DNA of 64,000 bases from Caenorhabditis elegans (taxonomy: Eukaryota > Nematoda > Chromadorea > Rhabditida > Rhabditidae): positions 14,818,001-14,882,000 of the forward strand of contig NC_003279.8 in the NCBI RefSeq assembly GCF_000002985.6, in the 5' to 3' direction. This document shows positions 21,932 to 32,139 of the stretch, piece after piece. The notes beneath the pieces are model-generated. The model searched no databases. It was not told where the DNA came from and worked only from the letters and a program-made list of their open reading frames with translations. How positions within the stretch are numbered: position 1 is the first letter of the stretch; each line of letters opens with the position of its first letter. Both the position numbers and the translations under genes were made by a program.

Positions 21932-24900
21932 ATGCTTCAAAATAGACTATTTCTTCGACATTTTATTGCAAATTTTGCCACATCATCAGCATTCGAGCCA
22001 CGAGAATTTGAGGTAAACGAAAAAATAATATAAAATCACTTAAAATTGAGATTTTCGCGTATTTTTCAGAACAACGAGAAAACCGCCATCACTGCAGTGA
22101 ATGCGCTCACCAATGCTCGATCAATTGTGCAAATCACATCAAAGGAGAAAGTTGGGAAACGATTTCGGTGAGAGTTTTAGTAGTAATTCCAAAACATTTA
22201 AAGAGGTTTTTCAGACGTGAATTCAATTTGCCACAAAAAGCCATTGATGGGCTCAGAAATGCAATTATTACTTGTGAAAGACCGGCAAAACAACTACAAA
22301 ATGAAGCAGATCAGCTGGCAAAGAAACTCGAACAACGAAGGTTTCCAGAATCTCCGGAAAAACTGAAAAAGCTCAGAGATGAAGTGAAAAGGAAGTTGAA
22401 ATCGGGAAAAAAGGATGAAATATCAGATTTCGATAAGGAATCGTTCGGTGGAAAAGTGCAAGAAGCTCAACAATACGAAATACGGAATGAAGTGGATCGG
22501 ATAATGAAAAAAGAAAATTTCAATTGGAAACCTCTAGAAATCACGACAAAAGAATCTGCTGCTGCCTATTCTCTGGCAAGATTAGCCCCAAACTATGCAG
22601 AAATCACCAGAACACTTGAAGAATTCAATACTATCCCCGATTTTCAACCAGAAACTGTTCTGGATTTCGGAAGTGGAGCTGGCGCTGGATTCTGGGCGAT
22701 TCAGAACAAATGGCCAGATGTGAAGGAAATCACAATGGTGGATTTATCGGATGCTATGATGAAATTTTCGATGGATTCTTTGAGGGTTGGTATTCTTTTA
22801 GAAGATTTATTTTTAGATAATGACGTTTTTTTTTTCCAGAACGAACAGTCCAGTGAAGCTTCTCAAAACGGGCGGCCTTTTGTGCACAACAATGTCAATT
22901 TCAGGCGACATTTGATTCCTTCATTAAATGTATGCACATCAATATAATTTTAAATTAATTCAGAAAATGCAAAAGTGCAAAAAACGTAGAAAATTTTCGG
23001 ACTACCGAATTGGCGAATTTTACAAATTTTGCAAATTTTGTGATAATTACTTTCAATTAATTAGAAAATCGCTTTGATTAAAGCAGAAATTTTATTTTTT
23101 TTTTCAATTAAAAATACACTCTTTTAATAATCTTCAAATTTAGTTTTTTTTTTGAAAAACGTTTCTTTTTCAAAATCTACCCCTAGTTGAGCAATGACGG
23201 ATGAAAGCTTTTGTTTTGGAAAAAGCAAAATTTTTCAGAATTTTTCGCTTCTCGTTGCCCTCTTTCGTTCACTTTTTTTCCAAAAAAAGCAAATTAAAAA
23301 AAAAATGTTTTCCTAAACTACGAGAAACGAAAAATCGACATCCCAGTCTGCAAAAACGAAAAAAATTATTTTTTTCGCAATTTTAACAGTTTATTTCTTG
23401 TCAAATCATATTTCTTAACTTGAATTTCCAGACCACCTACGATGTTGTGCTAGCTCACCGCGTGCTCTGTGAAATTGGCTCTTCAGAAACTCGTCTCCAG
23501 TTGATCGAATCACTATGGAAACGAACAAATCGCTTCTTAATCCTGATCGAATCCAGTCAAACCGGAGCTTTCGGTGGTCTTCTCGAGGCTCGTGATTTTC
23601 TATTGACACAGGGAACTCTGGTGGATTATCGGAAATTGCTGAAATCACTAGAAGAAGCTGTGATGCTATCACCGAAAGTTGTTCGCATCGTTGAGGATTA
23701 CAATTTGAGTGATTATGAGAAATATGCACTTTTGATGGAAGCAGTGCCACCTGGACATACAGTACCAACTATGCTTCCGACAGCTACAGTATTGGCTCCA
23801 TGTCCTCATGATTTGGGTTGTCCTCTAGGAGTACACAGTTCTTGTACATTTAATACAAGATTTCAGCCTATTAGAGCCGATGGACGCAGATCAGAAAAGT
23901 GATTATTGATTTTTAAATTGAAAAAAATCAAGTTTTGTATATTTTGATGGAGAAAAAAAAAACCACATAATTTCGATTTTTAAAAATTGTAAAATTGTTT
24001 TTGAAAAATCATTTTTAAAAAGGATTGAAAAAGGATTAAAGGACGATCCGTTCTTCAAGTGCTATGCACTGCGGATCTGGGATTCAGGTACACTGCCTGG
24101 TGGTGATCCCTCTGGGCTGTAATTTAAGCCACGTCCTAGCCGGGGACTGTGGCCGATAATCCAGTCGTGGATTGCTCCACTTCCCAATAGAGGCAGGGTG
24201 AACCCAGGGGTTTTTTTAAACAGTTTAATCAGATTTTGCTTAGGAAAAAACGCACCGAAATCTGGGAAATATTTTGAATTGACTCCAAAATGTATAAACA
24301 AAATATTACGGGAACAATAAATCATGAGAATGCGTACTTGGTGCATTTTATTTGACGCGCGATATCTCTTAGCGAAAACTACAGTAAGAGCTTAAATATC
24401 TATTGTTATCTGAGTTCTTACTGTAGTTTTCGCTGAGAGATATCGTGCGTCAAATAAAATGCACCAAGTACGCATTCTCATGATTGATATTGTTCCCGTA
24501 ATATTAAAAAGTTAAAAAAAAAATCAAATTTTCGTTCATTTAGAAACCATTTTAAAAACCATTTCACAATAATTGAGCTTTTTCAGAGAGTCCGACGGCA
24601 CAGAAGTCTCCAAATTCACATATATGATTCTGGAAAAGAGCCAACGAAAGGTCAATAACGAGCACACTGAGCGAATTCTGAAAAATCGGAAGCTGGGGGG
24701 TCACGTGACGTGTGACGTGTGTACCGCATTTCGAGGAATCCAACGGATCACGTTGTCGAAGAAACACGGAGAAATGTATACGGCGGTAAGTGCGCCGATT
24801 CCATTCGTGTACTCCTCGAGGAGAAAAGGTGTAAAATTTGAAGCCAGAACAAAGTAAAATCAGCTTGTCCTCGCGGAATACACGACAGCTGCGTAAATCG

Positions 24901-25005
24901 ACAAAATAGTTTTTTTTTCAGCTACGAAGTCGACGAGATGGTGATCTTCTTCCTATCAATTTGAAGACTATGACGTCATCTGGAATATTTGAAGTGGATA
25001 ATTAA
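21932..25005 (+). CDS. METTL17/Rsm22-like mitochondrial ribosome assembly protein
   Basis: Seven exons: 21932-22012, 22070-22167, 22215-22785, 22840-22929, 23432-23898, 24587-24785 and 24922-25005; 529 residues, phases consistent. The N-terminus MLQNRLFLRHFIANFATSSA is basic and lacks acids, like a mitochondrial presequence. A class I methyltransferase fold is marked by TVLDFGSGAGAGFWAI and the acidic strand EITMVDLS. Cysteines C404, C410 and C418 (CPHDLGCPLGVHSSC) plus the later TCDVC (from C478) match the four-cysteine [4Fe-4S] pattern known in human METTL17 and yeast Rsm22. The family binds the mitochondrial small ribosomal subunit during assembly, and catalysis is doubtful in some members. 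The cosmid name from memory is F32A7.4. Intron 5 (23899-24586) contains two repeats, including a 90-bp-arm foldback. Confidence 0.88.
24025..24215. repeat. Dispersed repeat starting GGATTAAAGGACGATCCG
   Basis: The left ~60 bp (GGATTAAAGGACGATCCG, then TTCTTCAAGTGCTATGCACT, GCGGATCTGGGA) recur at 35866-35925. The right part has GCCACGTCCTAGCCGGGGAC and GATAATCCAGTCGTGGATTG. Not recognised as a tRNA or other RNA gene. Confidence 0.65.
24302..24505. repeat. Long inverted repeat (foldback), arms ~90 bp
   Basis: Left arm 24302-24390 and right arm about 24416-24505 are near-complementary across their length (AATATTACGGGAACAAT against ATTGTTCCCGTAATATT; GCGAAAACTACAGTAAGA against TCTTACTGTAGTTTTCGC). 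The spacer is about 25 bp. It lies in intron 5 of the METTL17-like gene, so the pre-mRNA could form a long hairpin. Confidence 0.9.
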
Positions 25006-25430
25006 TCTTTTTTGTTATACTAGTTGTTGTTTAAAAATTAGGATTTTGTATAGAAATTGTTGGTTTTTTTTCCTTATTGTCTCCCGTTGACGCAGCATTT
25101 TTGTGAAGTGAATCATTGGAATTTGCCTCTCTCCCCTCGATTTATGTTTCTCTTCTTATCGAGTTTTTTTTTGGAATTTCAGTTTAATTTGGTGAATTTT
25201 CGCCTGGAAAATCAGTGGTCTTCTAATAACGTAGGCGTGTGTACTCTACTCGTAAACTGATATCCGTTAGAAGAAGATGCGTCCTGAGAGCACACAGCTG
25301 CTCCGTTTTACTCGAAGATCCACATTTGTATTATGGAGTAGGTCGTTGCTTCTAATTTGCAGTTTTTTAATGATGTTCCATTTTAAATCGTAATTTCAAT
25401 TATTTTTCTTCCATTTCTCTCAGAATTTTC

Positions 25431-25790
25431 CGGACAATCTGCCGATTTGCCGGAAATTTTTGATTCCGGCAATTTGCCGATTTGCCGAAAACTTTCAATT
25501 CCGACATTTTGCCGATTTGCCGAAAACTTTCAATTCCGGCAATTCGCCGATTTACCAAAAACTTTCAATTCCGGCAATTTGCCGATTTGCCGAAAACTTT
25601 CAATTCCGGCAATTTGCCGATTTGCCGAAAACTTTCAATTCCGGCAATTTGCCGACTTGCCGGAAATTTTCAATTCCGGCAATTTGACGATTTACCGAAA
25701 ATTTCAATTCCGGCAGTTTGCCGATTTGCCGATTTTCCGGAAGTTTCGATTCCGGCAATTTGCCGGTTTGCCGTTTTGCCATAAATTTTC
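25431..25790. repeat. Tandem array of a 36-bp TTTGCCG unit
   Basis: Eight to nine copies of a 36-bp unit made of TGCCGATTTGCCGAAAACTT and TCAATTCCGGCAATTT, with end copies more diverged. Because 36 is a multiple of 3, all three frames stay open and give repeat peptides such as FRQFADLPKTFN; these are not genes. Confidence 0.92.
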
Positions 25791-27534
25791 ACTTCTCGCC
25801 ACGAGAAAGCGGGCTACGGTAGCATTTTGCTGCTAGAAATTTCTTGTTGCTATTTTAAATGGCCATTTTCTTCGTTTTTCACGATCTTTTGCTCTAGTTT
25901 TGCTGTAATGACCCATATGAGCCCTTTTAGACATAAGATTCCCCAAAATTATGATGCTTTTCTTTTTTTTGAAATAGTTTAGGTATGTTCAAACACGGAT
26001 TTTTCGTCGGACACTTGACAAATGTTAAGAAGAAGAAGAACGAGCATTAGGAGAAATACAAAAAGTAAATATTACGGGCGGTTTGTTGCGGTTTTCACAA
26101 TGAATTTTCCGCGATTTTCTAATTTTGATCTATTAGGTAATTCTATTAATTAATTGTGAAAACCGCAGAGAAAATTGCATCAAAATTATCTTTCATAAAA
26201 TAGTATCGCAGCCTCTATTAGTTTTGCACCTCTAATAGTTTGACACCCCTTTATTTTTACCCTATATTTGAGGATCCAAAATTTGCATTATAAAACAGTA
26301 CTACAAGTCAAGACAACACTTACATAACAAGTCAAAAGTGGTAAGATATGAGTACAATTCAGATAATTTTTGCGATTAAAATTAGTATGGCAGCCTCTAT
26401 GAACTCTCTAATAGTATTGTATCTAAATAGGTGCCCAAAAATTAATATTGAATGCCTTATAGAAAATACGGTAATAGAAAAAAAAACCGCGAAACGAGAA
26501 CAACGAAAAAAGCAACGTATAATGTTTAATCGTTCGAGCTCATTCATTTCTCGATTATTTCACTTTTCTGTTTTTAGAAAAATAGTTTGTAATAATTTTA
26601 ATTTATGAATCCATCAATCAATCTACTCTCAACTCGCTTCACTTCCTACCTCTCCTCATCCTCCACCCCCTTCCGATCGTTTCGCCTTGAAAACCAATCG
26701 AAATAGTAGGGATTAAGAAAGAGGTGGAGAGAAACACAAAGTGTTCTTTCCCCTATTTCTCCCATTGCCCTAGCCAACAGAGGCGTTTCTCTCCGGTAGA
26801 TTCACATTATAATTAGTGTCATTGTCAATTGGCGAAGATAATGATATTGACTACATTCTTCGGATTTCATTCATTTCCTCTCATCCGTTAAGATTTCATA
26901 ATTCACTGAAACTCTACAAGGAATACCTCTGGCGCCAGTAGGCTCCTGCAATCTGTAAGACGTTCATTTGTTTTCTATCATATTGATATCAGTGATAGGA
27001 AACTTTTCACCGCTAACAAGAAACCCTTACCATATTGATCACTCAGAATTTCGGTGCCAAGGCTTTGGCCTTCCTATAGATACCAAATTGGCTCCTATTT
27101 CTTTGATTGACACGTCGTCTTTTTTCCAATTCTTCTTCACTCTTCCGTTTTCCCAAATAACCCAAGGGGGTTTCGTTTCATCGAGTTAGTTATTCATTTT
27201 GATATGTGTCTCTAGGCAAATGGGGGGTTTCGTCAGGGCGTAGAGGATTATAATATATTCTCGGACTGATGCAAACATGCGTTTCTATGTATTTGTATGT
27301 GTCCAGATGGTGGTCATTCTGTGTTTTGGAATTGTAATTATTGCGAAACCCCCGACGTATATGAGTATTGTTTGGTGGTGACCATTGTGTAGATATTCGT
27401 CAAAACTGCTAAAATCCTTGTTTTTGAGCACATTTTAAGCCTATACTCTCAAAATCGTCCGAACCGTTAGTCCTCCTTTAAGTTAAGTTGCTGGGTATAA
27501 ACCTATTTTTTTCCCAATTGAGTCATCAATTTTA

Positions 27535-27576
27535 GCAATAGTCCACAAAAAACACTAGTTTTTTGTGGACTATTGC
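27535..27576. repeat. Perfect 19-bp hairpin with 4-base loop
   Basis: Left arm GCAATAGTCCACAAAAAAC (27535-27553), loop ACTA, right arm GTTTTTTGTGGACTATTGC (27558-27576). The arms are exactly complementary. It lies about 900 bp upstream of the MAP1-family start codon. Confidence 0.95.
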
Positions 27577-28477
27577 CAGCTGTAATTATTCCGGTCAAAA
27601 CCATATGTCCCTGGTTTCAACTCTACGCAATAGAAACGCAGACACATTGAGCAGGTTGTTGATGTTTTCGAGACGATGTCTCTAGACCCTCTGCGGCACA
27701 GCGGCTGCTAATGCCAGAGAGACACTTCCCCGCGTTCTTTTTTCGTGTCTCTACGCCTAGTGAGCGAGGAAGAGAGCGGCTTGCAGTACGTTCTGTTCTC
27801 CCACTCATTTTCGCTCTCACACACTCACACACACACAAAACGAGACCAACACACTCTAGATGCCCGCTCACAACCACATTTGCTCCCTTCTCATGATTGG
27901 CTAAATGGTTTTTTTTTGGTATTTGTTTGGACACTAGGCAACAACCAACTATTCGTCTGGATTCTTTCATTTTCCCTAGATGTTTCTCGTTTCGTTCCCA
28001 GTAACTTTTCCAAAAAGTATCATAAGTAATATCGTAAAATAGTTTATTGCTGTGTTTCGGACTAGATTTGAGACTTATTTCAACTTTACAAGGAAGACTG
28101 CTATCACAAAACTATCTGAACCTTTTTCATTAAATTTCATCATTTTTTAACAGAAGATACGGTACCTGCTCTCGTCACGACTGTAAATTTTCAACTTTAG
28201 TGTGCATTTTTGCCAGAAGCCATGAATCTTTTTTACTCTATTTTCCCTATATTTTTTGACGTTATTTTGACATTTTTGATTGGTTTTGGCACCTTTTTAG
28301 TCATTAATATGGTTCTTTTACTGAAAAATGAAGTCTACAGAAAAGCGTGAAAAACTCTGAAATTAGGGTTTTTGTAGTCATTTTGACATAAAATTCGCCC
28401 TAATTTAATCCTTCAGCGTTGTTTTTCATTTTATACGTATACGCGTTTAAAACTCTTGAAAAGAACATTTTTTCCAG

Positions 28478-31400
28478 ATGCCGGAGGAATATATCATGTC
28501 GTCAAAGGCGTGCATCTACGTCTTGGGCGGTGCGGCCAACACGGCCGCCCTGTTTGATTTCGACGGCGTCTACATTCTCGATGGGGGATTCGCCGAAAAG
28601 AACCCGGGATTTGTGGCTCACGTCAGGGACGTCTCTGCCGTTCTGCTCGCCGCTCCGACGCTGGGAAATCTTGGAACCACATCTGCTCTGTTGGAACAGG
28701 TTTGTAGCACCTTTAGTGCAATTTTTTGATAATATTTTTTTCAGGGAAAACCGTTGCCGGTGTTCACCAACACGAAGCCGTTCAAGACTGCAAAGCCAGG
28801 AAGCAGTGGAGAGATTGCCAAAGCAATTCAAGAAGCCAACTCGAAAATCCTCTCCGTGGCTCCACCACTGTTCAATCCAAAATACCCGGCAAACATCATA
28901 TACCAGTCAGCTGCAAAAGGAGTTCTCTCACTGTATATTCTGGCTGGTGACGTCAAGGATGCCGAAGTGATCACAAAGGCGTTGGCTGGAGGAAACGAGG
29001 CTGAAGTGGAGAAGGCGGCCGCTGAGCATGGAACCATCGGCGTCCTGCTCTGGAGACCTGCGATGACTGATCAATCGGTGGTCAGAGTGCTCATTTCGGG
29101 AACTAGTTCACTTTCGAGGATCCAGCAATCGCTTGACAAGGCAGCGAAATCACTTCCATTCCTCAACGTGCCTACCGTGAAGTCGAAGGATGCGCTGTCG
29201 GATATTCCTGCTCCTGCTGTGCCACGACCTGTTGCCGGAAAACCATCGGCGAGACCTGCAACCACAACAGGCACCGCAACTCGTCCAACTCGTCCAGCAG
29301 TCCCTGCAGCCAGTGCTCCCAGAGCTTTGACTTCTCGTGCTCCAGCAGGCCCATCTCGTCCGACGACTACACGAAATGCAGCTCCTGCTCCCAGAACAGC
29401 TGTCCCATCGCGAGCAACTGTACTCACAAAGACTGCTCCAGCATCGAAGGCTCCAACGAGAGCTCCAGTCCCAGCGAGATCTGCACCAGCGCCACCACGA
29501 GGAGCCCCTGCGAAGCCGGCCGCGAACACAGCCAAGGCCGAACCAATAGCTCAGAAGAAGACCGTTGGAAAAGTTCAAGGAACTGCTCCATCAAAACCTG
29601 CTCCGGCGGCTCCAGCTTCGGCAGCCACGTCTCCAGCTCCAGCTCCAGAAGCTCCTCGAAGGGTAAGTTGATTTCTTTCATTCCAATTGGTAAAACTCTA
29701 GTTCTGTGCTTTTTCTTTTTTGCTTAGCAGTGGTGTGTTCCGTTACAGGATCCGAACAACGTCACCATCGTTCTCGACGATTCGCTCTCTCCAGAAGATT
29801 TCAACCAAGGGTCGGCTCCGATGGATATTGTCGTGATTCCACCAACACCGGAGCCACCACGTCATGAGGTGGCTCAGGCCACGCATCCAGAGGAGTCGAT
29901 AATTGACGCGGAGGACTTGGCAAAGGTAATAAGAACTTCTGGCACATAAACTATCCCAATTTTTCCCTAAATATAGTTGTTGTCGCATCTCTATGTCGTT
30001 GGTGTCGGTGTAATTAGATTTTTGTATTAATAATATTGTGGTATTGTCATGGTGAATCGGTAAATTTCAGGCTCCACTGGAAGTCGATGATGTCGCAAAT
30101 CTGGCTGACGTCGAAGACGAAATTCCGCCACCAGTTGACGCGTTCAAGAAGCCAGAGCCACATCCAGAGCCGAATGTTTCTGGCGGTTCCGAGGAAGACA
30201 AGATACCAGAGCCAGTCGATGCTTTCAAGAAGCCAGATCCAGTTGAGCTGGACGATTTCGATCCACTAAAGCCATCGCATCCCGAGCCATCTGCGCCAGT
30301 TGTGCCAAGTGACCATATCATCATCGCTACACCTGATCCAGAGCTCCCCGACATTGTTGCTGCTGTTCCATTCGTTTCTCCATCACCAAAAGGTCCAAAT
30401 GATGGACTTGTGAAGTTGGACGATGAGCTGGAGAAGATTGCTCCAGGATTTGAGGTGAACCATCCCAAAGTTATTTTTCACCGACAGCATGCGAATGAGC
30501 TCACTTTTCTATCCTTGAAATTTTCACAATTTTCACTCTCAAATTTCAAAAAAAAATTCAATTTTCAGGAACCACTGATCCCACAAGCTCCACGTGACGA
30601 TGGCACTCTTGCCGAATGCAGTGAAGAAGTGTCCAAATTGGTTGAGATCAGCATGGATACTGATAACAGCGCTGAAGTTGCAGCGGATCTTGCCAAGGCC
30701 GTTGGAGAAGTCACTCAGTTGTCGGCAGATCTTCAGAATCTGGGTCTCGACGAGAAGACGGATGAGTATGTGCGAAAGCTGAGCAATCAGATGATTGAAG
30801 ACGCCACACTGCCATTCACCAGTGCACTTGCCAGCAGTATTGTCACTTCGAACGGATCGGAAACAAACGGCCACGGGGAACAAGCACATGCAGCACAAAA
30901 TGGAGGAATCGATCATCAGAAGGAGATTCCGAAGCATGATTTAATGCAATCGCGCTCCAGTGTGATTGAGAATGGAGCTGCTGTGCAGTACGAGAAGACT
31001 GATCCAGCATTGGATGATGTGCTCAATGCATGTGCTCAGGAGAGTGAAAAGGTAGTGAAATATGTTTAAAAGTTCAGAAAAACCGCATTCTCTTAGTAAT
31101 CGATATTTTGAACATAAAGTTGGAAAAAGTGTGATTTTTATGAGGAGAAAGGAGAACATTGATCCAAAAACAGAACAATTTCTAAAAAATCCACATTATT
31201 TAAAATTATTTCTAATTAAAACGCCTGATTATGAAGGAAGCCTGCGTATTTATTGTTGAAGAAGAGTTTCGAGAGTCTATTTTCACCTAAAACTTCACCC
31301 AAACATCTAAACCTTCACAACCTTTCACCTAAGCATCTATTTTCACCTAAAACATAATTTTCCAGATCGATGCTTCCCATCCAGATAATCTTCACATGCC

Positions 31401-31860
31401 AGCTGCTCCAGGATCCGCCGCCCCAGCGAAGCCAGTCAAGTTCGCGCGCCCATATTATTTCGACGTGGTGACAGTGCCAAGGAACGAGAAATTGGAGACC
31501 TCTGTTGCAGCAGACGGCCTTCAAGAGTTCATCTCAAAAGTTCGCTCCAGAAATGTGATCCTCGCGTCGAAGGATATCTCCGGAGAGCAGCTGCAGGCGA
31601 TTCTTTGCGGAAAGCAAACATGGTGTGATAGTGGTAAGTTTGAAAACTCATTTGATTTAATTAATTATTTTTCAGCTCACCCATGCAACGTGATCCCGAC
31701 GCATTCCTCTCCGATGCTACTCGATTTCCGCCAAAAGAACGAGGAACAGTTTGCCGCGAATAATCTGCAATTTTCGATTCCCGTGGAGAAGCAACGGACC
31801 ACAGTGAGCTCGGACGCCGGAGCCATCGAGTATGAGTTGGCCAGAGTCGATTTGCTCTAA
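28478..31860 (+). CDS. maph-1.1: MAP1/futsch-family microtubule-associated protein
   Basis: Seven exons: 28478-28699, 28745-29662, 29749-29925, 30071-30454, 30569-31051, 31366-31633 and 31676-31860; 878 residues, every phase consistent. The ATG directly follows TTTTTTCCAG, a likely trans-splice acceptor. The N-terminal ~220 residues (IYVLGGAANTAALFDFDGVY, ILDGGFAEKNPGFVAHVRDV, AVLLAAPTLGNLGTTSALLE) resemble the metallo-beta-lactamase-like N-terminus of MAP1 heavy chains, with metal ligands absent. Residues ~230-306 are very rich in Ala, Pro, Thr, Arg and Ser (basic, a plausible microtubule-binding linker). The middle is acidic and proline-rich. The C-terminus (PYYFDVVTVPRNEKLETSVA, ILCGKQTWCDSAHPCNVIPT) matches the MAP1 light-chain domain. 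The family binds and stabilises microtubules in neurons. The symbol is from memory; the family call is firm. Confidence 0.85.
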
Positions 31861-32139
31861 TTGACTGCCAATGAATCACCCATCATATTTTATTTTCCTG
31901 TGAATTTTTACACTCTCCTTCCCGGCAGCATAACTTATGTTATTTATTTTTTATTTCCCCCGCCCCCCAAATTATCTTACTGTAATTTTTCATGTTTTAT
32001 ATAGCCCCCAATCCTGATCTTTTGACCCCGCCGAATGCTCTTCAAAATCACTATTTTTAATGTTTCAATTATTTATTGTATATTTATTGGCAGTATTTTG
32101 CTAAATTCAGTCTTTTAAATACAGTGTTTTAGCAGTCGT
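31861..32139. other. Convergent 3' region, MAP1-family gene / aex-5
   Basis: Only 279 bases separate the two stop codons. The stretch is T-rich with a C-rich run near 31960-31970. The 3' UTRs probably abut or overlap antisense. Confidence 0.5.

Larger units (their letters stand above)
25006..28477. other. Intergenic between METTL17-like gene and MAP1-family gene
   Basis: 3.5 kb with no supported gene. It holds the 36-bp tandem array (25431-25790), an imperfect inverted repeat near 26080-26170 (GCGGTTTTCACAAT against ATTGTGAAAACCGC), a repeat with CCTCTATTAGTTTTGCACCT near 26210-26260, the perfect hairpin at 27535-27576, and a GC-richer part at 27600-27900 that may be the upstream promoter or 5' region of the MAP1-family gene. 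Confidence 0.55.

Noticed and set aside
24025..24215. tRNA or small structured RNA gene in the GGACGATCCG repeat
   Set aside because: No A-box/B-box pair or cloverleaf was found; the second copy at 35866 is truncated, as expected for a dispersed repeat.
25447..25836. Frames encoding repeated PKTFNSGNLPICRKLSIPA-type peptides
   Set aside because: Product of the 36-bp tandem array; the period is a multiple of three, so all frames stay open.
27623..27970. 115-codon minus-strand frame upstream of the MAP1-family gene
   Set aside because: No recognisable domain, and it overlaps CA-rich simple sequence; composition looks like promoter DNA.
29071..29681. Minus-strand frames opposite the MAP1-family linker (154, 142 and 85 codons)
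   Set aside because: Low-complexity antisense of the Ala/Pro/Arg-rich coding exon; the sense strand has consistent splicing and a family match.
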